From the NCBI GenBank assembly GCA_003427395.1, contig BFEA01000037.1, positions 1,052,557 through 1,090,312 on the forward strand: a stretch of 37,756 nucleotides of DNA. Reading direction: 5' to 3'. Positions 1-9,770 of the stretch are shown piece by piece. This stretch comes from Chara braunii (lineage: Eukaryota; Streptophyta; Charophyceae; Charales; Characeae). The notes under the pieces were generated by a model. The model was not told where the DNA came from. It saw only the letters and a list, made by a program, of their open reading frames with translations, and made no database searches. Within the stretch, counting starts at the first letter, position 1, and each line of letters opens with the position of its first letter. Made by a program: the position numbers and the translations under genes.

Positions 1-724
1 GCAGAGATCCGAGACTCGGTGCACTCCAACCAACTGGCGTGCTGCAACTGTATGGACCCCACTTCGTGAAATGTTTGCACAGAGGGCTCTTGTTGCTTTG
101 CTGGCCCGCCTTCACTTAGGGCGGGCACGAGGCTTGCTGGGGCCTTAGCCCAGAACATGTACATCATGGCAAGGCCCCTTCTTGAGGGCTCAATCCTCAC
201 AGTTTTAACAGGCTGGCAGTTTATTCAGGTATTCTAGAATTTCTTGGTTTGTTCTCAGATTCTCTCAGGTAAAGCCGAGTATCGGTCCTGGTATTTCAGT
301 TCCTGTAATTTCATCTGGGACGCCGGGCCCGGTTCCCAGCATGTGCTGCTCCCCACGAAGAGATTGGAGCTTTTGTCCCATCAAAAAAAAAAAAAAAAAA
401 AGGACATCAAATTTGTTTTTCTCTGATTTTTGGAGGACTGTTTTTTCCTAATATTTTTCAGTGTTTTCCACTGAACAACCTACCCTAAAGGGCCTAAATT
501 GATTTCTTTTTTTGGATTTTTTTGTCACAGGAGATGACAACTAAAAATCGTTGGACTTGCGGCCCCCAAATCTTCGTGCACCCCCTCAGTATTCCCCTCT
601 TGCACCCGGAAAAAGACCATACCTGACCGCAGCCTTTGTGTGCGCGGATGACGGCATCTTGCTCGTGGGCCAGTGGCGTACTGGTGGTTTCAACCACCCC
701 TATTTTGTTCTGTCCACCCACACA
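1..724. other. Unassigned sequence left of the LINE
   Basis: I recognise no gene here. Visible features are a 7-bp hairpin (arms 104-110 and 120-126), an imperfect 8-bp pairing of ggggcctt with aaggcccc in 136-180, and a run of 19 A at 383-401. The open frames are short and overlap on both strands, with no recognisable motif. If the 14-bp repeat at 725-738 and 4648-4661 is a target duplication, this segment and 4662-5439 were contiguous before the LINE inserted. Confidence 0.5.
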
Positions 725-738
725 TTCAGTTACGACTC
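725..738. repeat. Candidate LINE target-site duplication, left copy
   Basis: ttcagttacgactc occurs here and identically at 4648-4661, just beyond the point where LINE coding similarity ends. A 14-bp direct repeat at a truncated LINE end is the expected product of target-primed integration. No poly-A tail is visible next to the left copy, so the assignment is tentative. Confidence 0.5.
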
Positions 739-1230
739 CAGTCTCCTTGCTAGGAGAGGTGATACGAGCACCCCCTCCTAGTAAGAGTCCTGGGTGCCCC
801 GGTCTATTGGTGGGGAGCAGCACCTGCTGGAAAGCGGGTCCAGCGCCCCACTGTACATCAGAAGGCCTGCCAGCATTGATTGCCCTGTTTCCAGGGGATT
901 GACTGCACAGGGTTTATGTGTTGGCAACATCACACTTTGGGGCGTGGAGCCGCCTCTTCGGCTTGCACCAGCCCGCTAGATCACTCTTGTTTCCCTAGCA
1001 GCTACACCCTGCTTCTTCTGAATAACATGGCCTCCCATGACCAGCTACCAGCCTGCCCTATACCGCTCGTTGAATATGACCCGGGTGTCTTCCATATTCT
1101 GTTTGTAGACCAGCCCCGTCCTTACTTGGTCCCTTCGACCTGTGATCTTGCTTCATCTGCTCCACACCATTGCATGTCGACCATCGCCAACTGGTGGGGT
1201 GGGAAGGAGTCGGGAAATTCTGTAGGTGGT

Positions 1231-2074
1231 CACAGCTGGATCTCCTGAAGCGGATACGGTAGTCTCTCTTGAACTCTTCCTGGTTACACTACTGGGCGGG
1301 CCTGCTGTCCCATCTGACGTAGGCGATCCGGACCGAGTTCTCACTGCCCAACCAGTCCCTAGAGAATTGATGAATTGCTTGTACTATGTCTTTTGATGAG
1401 TGAAACAACCCCAGTTTGTTTTTAACTTTTTGCCACCGCACCATGAGTTCTTGTCATATATATTGTTTTATCATGTTTGTTACCTCCTCCCCACCTCTGT
1501 GGACGCCCTCAATGGCATGTATACAATGTTTCCTCCAGAGTCTCTACATGACTGCCCTCCTCCCTATCTTAAACATGTTGTTTTCAGAAGTGTTGTGCGT
1601 GGGGGAGGTCCATGCTTATCATAATATGGCCCTCCAATCCCATGGCTGTTGTCACAGCTGGATCTCCTGACCCACCGTAGTCCAGTCTCTGAAGCTGATA
1701 CGGTAGTGACTCTTGAACTCTTCCTGGTTACACTCCTGGGCGGGCCTGCTGTCCCATCTGACGTAGGCGATCCGGACCCCGTTCTCACTGCCCAACCAGT
1801 CCCTAAAGAACTGATGAATTGCCTGTATTATGTCTTTTGATGAGTGAAACAACCCCAGTTTGTTTTTAACTTTTTGCCACTGCACCATGAGTTCTTGTTA
1901 TATATATTGTTTTATCATGTCTGTTACCTCCTCCCCACCTCTGTGGACGCCCTCAATGACATGTATACAATGTTTCCTCCAGAGGGTCTACATGGCCGCT
2001 CTCCTCCCTATCTTAAACATGTTGTTTTCAAAAGTGTTGTGCGTGGGGGAGGTCCAGGCCTATCGTAATATGGC
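1231..2074 (-). repeat. Tandem duplication of about 420-444 bp in the LINE 3' part
   Basis: The block starting cacagctggatctcctga at 1231 recurs at 1653. Both copies run through the same landmarks (gatgagtgaaacaacccc, the tcatatatattg/ttatatatattg segment, gtgcgtgggggaggtcca). Spacing is 422 bp at the start and 444 bp further in because copy 2 carries about 20 extra bases. On the minus strand copy 2 continues the LINE reading frame (residues such as FFRDWLGSENGVRIAYVRWDS), and copy 1 repeats that C-terminal piece. The copies differ by scattered substitutions, so the duplication is not recent. Confidence 0.85.
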
Positions 2075-4640
2075 CAGGTGGACCCAGTGCCCAACAGGGT
2101 CCAGATCCTATCTCACCATTGCCATGTGAGGACAGCCCCCGGGCATTGCATGAATATGTGCTCTATGGTTTCTAGAATCCTACGGGGGCGGAAGGCGGTG
2201 TGGCACGATTTACACCACGGTAGTGCCTGCCCCGTCTGCTCTAGATATGTACGATCTATCAACCAGTCGTTGGTGGGCAGGCAGCAATGCTCTATCTGCC
2301 ACTGCAGCGAGGCCATCTTTGCTGGCCTCGACCTTGTGGTGGTGAACCATCGAATGGGGCGGATCGCTTATTCCTACGTTCAAATGAGATCTCCATCGGG
2401 CCTTCACCGTTTCTTTTATGTTCACCTTTGGTCGCAGCAGCCGGTACGGAGCCTTCACGGTTAAGGTATACAACTTTACATTCTCCGCCGACCTGATGTT
2501 TCGTGCAGGGGTCCACTGCCACTCCTCAAGGTCAAAGGGGAGCTCTGTCATGGGGATATTTGGCTGGTATGGGATCCATATATCCTTATCCTGCAGCACG
2601 CGGATCTTGTGCAGGTCCGCACTCCTCCACCATCTCATCACCTTTGGGGTGTACCGATTAAGCACATTATCCTTGCTTATGTGGAAGACGTTAACCAACG
2701 TTTCATCGGCGCGTGCCTCCACCACATTTCCTACACTTTCCTGGTCACCCGGGGCAGCTACCCAGTCTCCTTCTACTAGTCGCGGCCCTTTTTGCTGGAT
2801 GCGCACCCAGCCTAGGGGGGGGATAGCAAAGATCAACAATTCTATGTTCTCTTGAACATTGTGACAGTGGTGTAGTATGGCCCTCAGTTGTGGCACTGTT
2901 TTCCGGTCCCTCTTCCCTGACTCCCATATGTCCTTCATTTGATTATGCCTTTTTTGACCCAGCTGCTCCACTGGGTGTCTGAGCTGCAACGCACCCTGAC
3001 GCACGGGTTTGTAATCTCTTGTTCCCCAAAAGGGAATGACGCATCACCTCTTCCCACCTAGTAGGTGGGGGTTTCTCAGGCAACGGGAGTTTGCGCCAGG
3101 CCCTTAGAACCCGGGCCCAGAAGTCGTCCATGGCCAAATCCTTGCGTATTGTGTCTCAGTTTGAGCTTCGACCAGCTCGAGGGTGCCGTGGTATTAGTCC
3201 AGAACCGATCTTCCAGCCAGGTTAATGGGTTAACACCCTGCGGTGTTTGTGGAGCCAATCTAGCTATCTGTTCCAGCGCAAGGGCATACCATGGGAGATG
3301 TTGAGTGAAGAGTAGTCTCCTAACCCATTGAACCGTTAATGCTAGGTATCCGGGCTTAGAATCCCCAGGCCCCCTTTGTCTTTGGGTTGGATCACCGATG
3401 ACCAGGCCACCCTGCTAATAATGTTCGGGAGCTCACCATTGCTTCTCCACAGCAAGGTCGTTGACTTCCACTTCAGCGATCAGACGGCCTCCTTACCGAG
3501 GGCCCAAATTGCATTTTTGTACCAAAGGGCCGCCAACACTGCGTTGTTGATTGCCAACGCCCTACCAATTAGGGAGGTGTGTTGATCTTTCCAGTGAGCC
3601 AATTTCTATGAAGCGAGCTCAAGGATCCACTCGTCATTCGATGCAGGCTTACCTAATGCCATCAACATAATTCCCAATACCTTGACCGGGGTCGGGGCCG
3701 CTTCCCAAAGCCACTTGACCTGTGGCAACTCCGGGGCCACACCCCTTGATGGTGGATCCACCTCCCCAAGGTTTTGTTCCCCCAGTTAACGGTCGTGTCT
3801 GAGACCACTGTGATCCGGTCAAACAGTCTCCTGATCTCTTCCATGTTTGTTGTGGTGGCATCCACCATGAGTGTCAGGTCTTCTGCGAACATCAAACAGA
3901 CACCATGAGTGTCAGGTTGTCTGCGAACATTGAACAGACGGGAATCACATCTTCAAGGATGGTCGAGATCTGCAACTTCCTCATGTCCTTGTTGGCGCAG
4001 AGGTTCGCTGCTAACGCCTCCATCACAATTATAAAGATGAAGGGTGCCAGAGGGTCCCCTTGGCGGACCGACCGTTGAAGCGAGAAGGCCAACACTATCC
4101 TTCCATTAACTTGGACACTCATGGTGGCATTATGATGCAGTATTTCAGTCCAGCGCCGATGTTCATTTTTTCCATACATCTGTCGAGAAATAGCCAGTCC
4201 ACATGGTCATAAGCTTTTTTGAAGTCAATGAAGACCACGACCGCATTCCGCTTGTCTTCTCTTGTTTGGTTTGAGAAGTTCGTTAACTAATAGGATGTTG
4301 TCCTGGATCTTGCACCCTTTGACAAACCCGACTGTGTCAGATGGAAAATATCGTCCAAGACTGGGATCAGACGGTTCGCCAGGGCGTTTGCTAGCATTTT
4401 ATAAACAATTGTAACCAAAGTTGTCAGCCTGTAGTTCCCGGTATCCATCGTGTCCCCCTTTTTGTGCAACAAGGTGAGAATGCCCTGCCCCACCAACTCC
4501 CCCATTCGCCCTGTTTCCCACACATGACGATAGAACTCCATGAGGTCCAGGGCCATCTGGGTCTAGAAGGTCTCGCAGAACTCCTTAGGGAGCCCATCTA
4601 TGTCTGGTGTCTTCTCTTCATCCATGTGCATCAATCGTCG
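1652..4640 (-). pseudogene. LINE ORF2 remnant: reverse transcriptase plus zinc-binding tail
   Basis: ORF2 of LINEs copies element RNA at the nicked target. In order on the minus strand: RT start (TPDIDGLPKEF, then a TAG at 4563-4565 where FW is usual); HKKGD...NYRLTTLVTIVYK (4287-4556); a shifted frame with GFVKGCKIQDN; motif A FIDFKKAYDHVDW at 4194-4238 in another frame; QGDPLAPFIF and a damaged motif C at about 3870-3930; the thumb-like region ALAINNAVLAALWYK and KDKGGLGIL (about 3360-3590); then a 264-residue open stretch (2210-3004); and the zinc-binding tail CKSC...ETIEHIFMQCPG at 2113-2316. At least four frame changes are needed to follow it, so it is a pseudogene. The motif A aspartate is present; both copies of motif C are altered. 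Confidence 0.85.
3863..3938 (-). repeat. 38-bp tandem duplication across the RT active-site motif
   Basis: caccatgagtgtcagg starts at 3863 and again at 3901, and each 38-bp unit ends with aacaga. The minus-strand translation of each copy contains the FxxDL motif C of LINE RT: one reads MFAEDLTLMV, the other MFADNLTLMV. The usual motif is FADD, so each copy has lost a different aspartate. Because 38 is not a multiple of three, the duplication itself also shifts the frame. Confidence 0.9.
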
Positions 4641-4647
4641 TCCAGAT

Positions 4648-4661
4648 TTCAGTTACGACTC
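4648..4661. repeat. Candidate LINE target-site duplication, right copy
   Basis: ttcagttacgactc, identical to 725-738. It lies within about 10-40 bp of where LINE coding similarity stops (about 4610-4640). Confidence 0.5.
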
Positions 4662-5439
4662 TTACAAGAGAGCACATATGTGTTAGCATTGTGCTACTCC
4701 GATTCATGGAATGGAAGTGCTTTGCACTAGCTCTTCCGTAACTCGATGTAGGAGTTTGTTATCATTGTATGCTACCTACACTAGTGATTCCACCCCAAAA
4801 AAGGAAAAAACATTGCAGGCGACCATGATGTGTGGAAGGGGAGTGCTTTCAGTTTTTATATGAGAGTTTTATGTGTTTGTGCATCTTTTTCATTTTCATG
4901 ACCTTTAGACACTACTGTTACTTGATGGGGGTGGGGAAAGATGAAAAGGGAGTCACATTTACTGGCAAATGCTCGGTCCTTGTGTTAGTCGGGCCCCCCC
5001 GGCGGCCCCAACTCTGTACGCTAAACGCTAGGGCAAAGGGGCAAACATGCAGTTATCTCTCCAACAAGAGAGATAACCTCCTTCACTGAAGAGAGTGCTT
5101 GCAGGGGTCCCCTGTATAGCCTTAGGAGTAGTGGCAGGCAGGTAGTGAAAGGAAGATATGTTCCATGACATGGCAGAATGCCAGTTAAGAATATGTGAGG
5201 TGAGAGAAAAGTATGGTTGTCCCCCGATGAGGAGAACGCAACTTTGAAAAAAAAAAAAATTGATAAACCAATACAGATTTAGTCAATGAAATACCACTAC
5301 CGGGATAAACCTGCCCCGGTAGCCGTTCGCTCCAGCATGGCCGAAATAGTACCGGCAAGGATGGCCCCCTGGGAAGCTGTCCGGTTCCGACGCCCCTATG
5401 ACAGCGACCACCATAGGTCGGAATCTGGCCTCTACAACA
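4662..5439. other. Unassigned sequence between LINE and element 1
   Basis: I recognise no gene. The stretch includes a C-rich run at about 4990-5003 and a run of 13 A at about 5247-5259. A short open frame from 5286 runs into the element 1 LTR and has no recognisable domain; its last third is LTR sequence, so it is unlikely to be a gene. Confidence 0.4.
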
Positions 5440-5443
5440 ACTT
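5440..5443. repeat. Element 1 target-site duplication, left
   Basis: actt immediately precedes the LTR start TGAAACGG and recurs at 20531-20534 directly after the 3' LTR end TTGCA. The flanking base also lets a 5-bp aactt be read if the LTR end is moved one base. Confidence 0.6.
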
Positions 5444-6377
5444 TGAAACGGTTTTCACCTCCGCAGTAGCGGATGCAGATCCCAGGGCTTGATCCCTAGA
5501 CCTCACTTACCTGTATAGAGTACCCCTGTGTGTTTGAACCCGTGACCTGCATCTTAGGAGTTGTTGTTGTCCGTCGTAGGCCAATGTAGTCATCGGATCT
5601 TGAATTGTCGCCCTATCGAGTAGGGGTCAAGTTTGTAGCAGAGGTCGTAGCTGTAGTATTTCTGAAGGGCCAAGGTCGTAGCTGCTACAGTCCTGAAAGG
5701 TCAAGGTCGTAGCTGCTACAGTGTCGAAAGGCCAAGTCCACAGACCTCCGGAAGGTCCGGAAGTGGCCTTTCAAACGTTGTCCACAGTAGACCAGAGGCA
5801 AGTGGGCAAGTGGTGACTCTAACTTCGCTGAGTCAGCAGTACCAGTCCTAGTCTCACCTTGTACAGTCAGCAAGTACCATGAGGGACTATGTGCACCAAG
5901 GGCCTGGTGGAATAGGAGCAGATCAACGAGTTACATAAGTATAAATCAAGAGGCAGGGTCTAGCTATTCATTCATTCCTGCGTAAGCCATGCGGAAGCGC
6001 TGCTTGAGCGACTTATGCGAGGTGGTCTGCAGAGTGCCCGAAGACGGAGTGGGCTGAAGGAGATAGTTAGCCATAGCCATAGAGAGACAACGGCCATAGC
6101 CGCCATAGCTGATAGGTGAGTATGTGAGTACGAGAGTGTGTGTATGCATGTGGGATATCTAGGGTGATCGAGAGTGAGTGAGTGCGAACAGTGGTGTTGG
6201 ACAGAGTGGCGAGAGTTGGGCTGGTGCAGATACGCCATAGCCTGTTGAAGCGAGCTTGTATCTGAACTGTGTTTTCGACTTCCATATCTCTGAGCTTTGA
6301 GTGGGCGTTGTGCGCCAGTGTGATTCACCATCTGTTTGCATGAGTGCATAGTGGAAAAGAAAGCGAGTCTGATTGCA
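5444..6377 (+). repeat. Element 1 5' LTR (family A)
   Basis: It begins TGAAACGGTTTTCACC and ends GTCTGATTGCA (TG...CA). The same sequence recurs at 19614-20530. It contains a TATA box (5940-5945), a repeated tcgtagctgctacag segment in U3 (about 5646-5720), and several copies of the GCCATAG motif downstream of the promoter. It has a stretch of about 29 bp (ctagacctcacttacc and following, near 5497) that the 3' LTR lacks. Confidence 0.93.
5940..5945 (+). promoter_or_regulatory. TATA box of the 5' LTR
   Basis: TATAAA in agtataaatcaagag. The same hexamer in the same context is present in the 3' LTR (20088-20093), in element 2 (21071-21076, minus strand) and in element 3 (22453-22458), so it is conserved across family A. 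Transcription of the element probably starts about 25-35 bp downstream. Confidence 0.75.
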
Positions 6378-6538
6378 TTGTTATCAGAGCCGGTACCCGC
6401 TATCTCACGCGCCGTCGTCGTCTGTGGTATGCTGAAGTTGGCCGCCATAGTCGTCTGATTGCATTGTTATCAGAGCTGGTACCCGTTATCTCACGCGTCG
6501 TCGTCGCCTGCGGTATGCTGAAGTTGGGCGCCATAGTC
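6367..6538 (+). repeat. 86-bp tandem duplication carrying the LTR end and primer-binding site
   Basis: The segment from gtctgattgca through the primer-binding site and a cgtcgtcgtc run to gccatagtc occurs at 6367 and again at 6453. The primer-binding site is therefore present twice: tgttatcagagc at 6379-6390 and at 6465-6476. Each differs by one base from TGGTATCAGAGC, the complement of plant tRNA-iMet 3' ends. Only the copy next to the LTR end (6377) is correctly placed for minus-strand strong-stop synthesis. Confidence 0.88.
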
Positions 6539-6635
6539 GAAGTGCGCCATAGTTGAAGTCCGCCATCACCGAAGAAGGGAGTCCGCCATAGCTGCGTTGC
6601 GGAAGAAGGTGCCGCGTACCTGCAAAGAAGGCAAC

Positions 6636-6638
<3 letters not shown>

Positions 6639-6712
<74 letters not shown>
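6639..6712 (+). repeat. (GA)n microsatellite in the element 1 leader
   Basis: About 37 GA units, preceded by cctgca...gaag gcaacgac. Element 3 has an AG tract at the same leader position (23141-23199) after a very similar context, so the microsatellite belongs to the family and did not arise by chance in one copy. Confidence 0.95.
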
Positions 6713-6716
<4 letters not shown>

Positions 6717-7005
6717 CGATACAACATTGGTTGTGCGGTCCAAGAAAGAAGAAGGCGTCCATAGCCCCGGAGCTCGGACACGAAGGAGAAGAAAGAAGGC
6801 GAGTCAAGGGGAGAGGAAGACGAACGAGAGAGGAGGGAGAGACCGAGAAGTGAGGAGAAGTCATAGCCGAGGAAGAGGGAGGGACGACGAAGAGGAAGGA
6901 AGACATAGCTAGGGTGAGGAGAGAAAGAAGCGAGGAAGGGGAAAGAAAGGAGGAAGAAGAAAAAGGGTGGTGAGGAAGAAGAAGGCGGCAGCCATAGCCG
7001 AGTTG

Positions 7006-7200
7006 AAGGTTGACCAAGGGGTTGACCGAAGTTGGTTCGGGCGTTGACTCGGGCGTTGACCAAGGTGTTGACCACGGTTGACTGGGGCGTTGACCGGGGG
7101 TCCGAACAACGTTGACCAAGGCGTTGACCAAGCGTTGACCAGGCGTTGACCAGGGCTGTTGACCGCAACTTTGACCAAGCTCTAGCCTTGTTGACCAAAC
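7006..7200 (+). repeat. TTGACC minisatellite in the element 1 leader
   Basis: Fourteen copies of TTGACC or TTGACT are spaced roughly 10-25 bp apart in a degenerate unit like gcgttgaccaag. Element 3 has a shorter version at the same place (23243-23416). TTGAC(C/T) is the core of the plant W-box bound by WRKY factors; whether these sites are bound is unknown. Confidence 0.9.
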
Positions 7201-7607
7201 CCACACGGGCTGAGTGGGGCTAAAGGTCGTGTCCCGGAGGACACGAACCCTCCGAGGACCGGTACTGACCGGCGGGCTGCTTGGTGTGGCACGGTAGGCC
7301 CAAAATCCGAGTTGTGGGTTGCACAACAGACTGTCTAAGTCTTGAGAGGACTTGCTGATTGCGTCGTCCTGTCTACGACGTTAAATGATTCATGAGGAGT
7401 TACCGGGGATCTCCTTAAATGCCTCCTGATCAGCAGTAAGTCCTGTAGTGTCAGCGTTAGAGTAGGACTAGGCTAGAGACCATAGCTGACAAGGTCCTAC
7501 CAGGATTCTGTGGTCCTCAGATTGAGTCAGTCTTAGGTTGTGTCAGTCAAGGGGTAGAAGTCAAGTGGTGAGGAGTGAAACTGTTGTTTAGTTGTGCACC
7601 TGACACC
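7201..7607 (+). other. Element 1 gag leader with small conserved stem-loops
   Basis: This non-coding leader is well conserved with 23570-23934 of element 3. Visible stems: cggagg/cctccg (7235-7254), ccggt/accgg (7259-7272) and cgtcgt/acgacg (7362-7380). In element 3 the loops differ while the stems remain, and the last stem changes one A to G, giving a G-U pair. That pattern suggests an RNA structure, perhaps for packaging or translation control. Confidence 0.5.
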
Positions 7608-7837
7608 ATGGTTGACCTCTGCAGTGGGAAGAGTACTACCCCTTACACCAGGCTCAAGAGGAGCAAACCGCCGCCATCCTGAGAGAGAGGAAAGAGAAGA
7701 AAGAGAAGAAGGAGCTCCTTAGAGAGGCGAAGATGAAGATAATAGCAGAGGAGCAGGCGACGAAGAAGAAAAAGTTGGAGGAAGAGATGAAAAGATTACA
7801 ACAAGAAGAGGAGGAAAGAATGAGGGTTGCGATGTGG
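7608..7837 (+). pseudogene. Element 1 gag, N-terminal coiled-coil part
   Basis: The start is the ATG in caccATGG at 7608; element 3 has the same context (ccaccATGG, 23935). The frame from this ATG ends early (after PYTRLKRSKPPPS). A single-base shift near 7650 opens the real continuation: a highly charged, Glu/Lys-rich coiled-coil segment (KEKKELLREAKMKIIAEE, then KKKKLEEEMKRLQQEEEER) like the N-terminal part of plant chromovirus Gag. It stops at about 7838, where the large insert begins, and resumes at about 13657. Confidence 0.75.
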
Positions 7838-8063
7838 AGCGCATCGGCCCCCGCCTTTCCCGGCGAAGAGGCGGGAGCCCTCCCGGCCATGTCACGCAGG
7901 AGTTTAAACAAAACTTAACCAAACAGAGACTAACTTGGGGACGACGCGAACCCGAGACGAGTGCGTGGTTGCGTCGCTCCTTCGCCGCTCTAGCCGGGTG
8001 CGCCAGCTGTATATCCCGCGGTGTCCTACGACAGGATAGGTTCCCGCGGGGCACAACTTGCTT

Positions 8064-8091
8064 CCCTAAGGGGCTGTCACCACCCTTAGGG
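8064..8091. repeat. 9-bp perfect hairpin
   Basis: ccctaaggg pairs with cccttaggg across a 10-nt loop. It lies in the left, GC-rich part of the insert; other self-complementary stretches (ccgcgg...ccgcgg near 8018-8058) surround it. Confidence 0.8.
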
Positions 8092-9690
8092 GTGTATCCC
8101 TACCGAGCTATCGACCCATGTGCGAAAGTTTTTAAATGCAATTGCATAGGTGGGTCGGCCGAGGGTGTTTGCTCGCTCGCTGTAGTATAGGTACGCGCGA
8201 TTAAAACGCCATTTGAACCCGGACGTCGTTCGTCCATTAGGGCGCTGATCTCCTAAGAACGAAGTGTACGCCGGTCGACTAGGACAGTCTCAACCAAGTG
8301 TGAAACCCACAGTATCCTAGTCCCTTTAGACACCAGTCAAAAGAAAGTTAAACGACCACATATAATTATATAAAAAAGAATCGACCGTGGTCAACAGGAA
8401 AATATATTCAATCTGAAATGATGACAGATAGAATCCAAATCATTCTTAGATACATCCAATAACACAGGATCGAAATACAATCCAACCATCTCAGGTCGAA
8501 CACCACAAAACAATCAAACAACCACCAACAAGAAGTTGGCTATGGGCAATAATATTGATGCAGCCGACAAGGTAGTCGTACTGCCTTAGTTTTGACTTGA
8601 TGAGATGCACTGCCGAAGTTATTCATTCTAACCCATCGCCGACTTAAGACTAGACCCACATATCCGTCTTCACACATTTATAATCTTATTGGATGACAAA
8701 CTGTTTTTCAAATGATTCTTGACCAGGTGCATTGCTTGAAGTGTTGCATGCCTCTCCCTCTAGGAAGTGGTCTGGGGTACTTCTCCTCGCCCGAGCACAA
8801 CGCTAGGATCTCAGAAGTCGGACCATCTCCACCGAATCGGCAAAGTACCCCCCCGTAGAACGGTCCACTCTGGGTCGATAACAGGGTCGTCTCCTTAAGC
8901 AAGGAACCCCCGCCCCAGATGTTTCCTTGAAAGATGAGAATGTGTTCACCGCAAGCAGGTTTTAACTATTCTTGTTTTTTCCATAAGTTCAGGGTAACTT
9001 AGACGAAAAAGAGATAAAAGTGATAGAACGAGAAACATTTGGACAGGTATAGGTAGATAAGGTCGTGCGGTATAGAATGGGTCAATCTTCGGGAAAAGGA
9101 CCAAATCCGTTTGACGTTATCTGCTTTCTTTCAATCGAATTCGTTTTTACGGTGTTGACACTGCCTAATTAACATTTTTTCAAAACAAGGAAACCTTCTT
9201 GACGTGCAAGCAGGTGAGAAGTAAAAAGAAGATAATCATTTTTCCTTTCCTCAAATAGGCATAATCAATCTCCTTTGCAAGCACCCTTCTACCTACCTGC
9301 ACATACAAAAACAACCACAGGTCCAGAAAATCCAGCAACCCATACTCCCGTCAGATCCTACTTTTCATGTGCATGAGCACACACGTTTTACTCAACTTTT
9401 TCTTTTGAACATTCAAAACAAACAGGACCAAGCAAAGTGTGGGTTCATACATGAGTGAAAAGGAATCTGAGTCAATCAACTGACCTTGAGTGAAGTGGTG
9501 TCGAAGAAGCGCTCTAGCTCACTCAAGAAAGCCAACCAACAAGCCGTGTGTGCCGCCGAAAGCTGTAGTCTTAAGGAAAATCCTGATTAAACCACCTCTC
9601 ACTCGCACGCCTCACTCGCGGTAACCCAAGTGTGAAAACGGTGAGCCGCATGCATCCCAGAAAAAAAACACTCAGTCTGGTACCACGTCA

Positions 9691-9770
9691 GTCCCAACTG
9701 GTCCCAAACGGTCCCAGATGGTCCCACACGGTCCCAGATGGTCCCACGTGGTTCCAAGTGGTCCCATGCT
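9691..9770 (+). repeat. Eight-unit repeat with an exact 10-bp period (GTCCCANNNG)
   Basis: Units start at 9691, 9701, 9711, 9721, 9731, 9741, 9751 and 9761. Each begins gtccca (one is gttcca) followed by a variable three-base part and mostly g. The period matches one DNA helical turn. Scattered gtccca copies, including cacgtcagtcccaactg, recur at about 9900-9980. Confidence 0.93.

Larger units (their letters stand above)
739..4647 (-). mobile_element. 5'-truncated LINE (non-LTR retrotransposon)
   Basis: Read on the minus strand, the segment carries the ordered parts of a LINE ORF2 from the start of RT to a C-terminal zinc-binding region. No endonuclease domain precedes RT, so the copy is 5' truncated, as most LINE insertions are. 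Similarity begins at about 4640 with a TPDIDGLPKEF-like motif (usual form PGxDGLPxEF) and runs to about 1650. The rest, to 739, would be 3' sequence. Nonsense codons, several frameshifts and two internal tandem duplications show it is dead. The outer limits rest on the 14-bp repeat and could be wrong; the identity as a LINE is secure. Confidence 0.85.

Noticed and set aside
6400-7326. Long minus-strand open frame of 308 codons
   Set aside because: Its length comes from the GA tract (poly Leu-Ser) and the TTGACC repeats; it is antisense to the element 1 leader.
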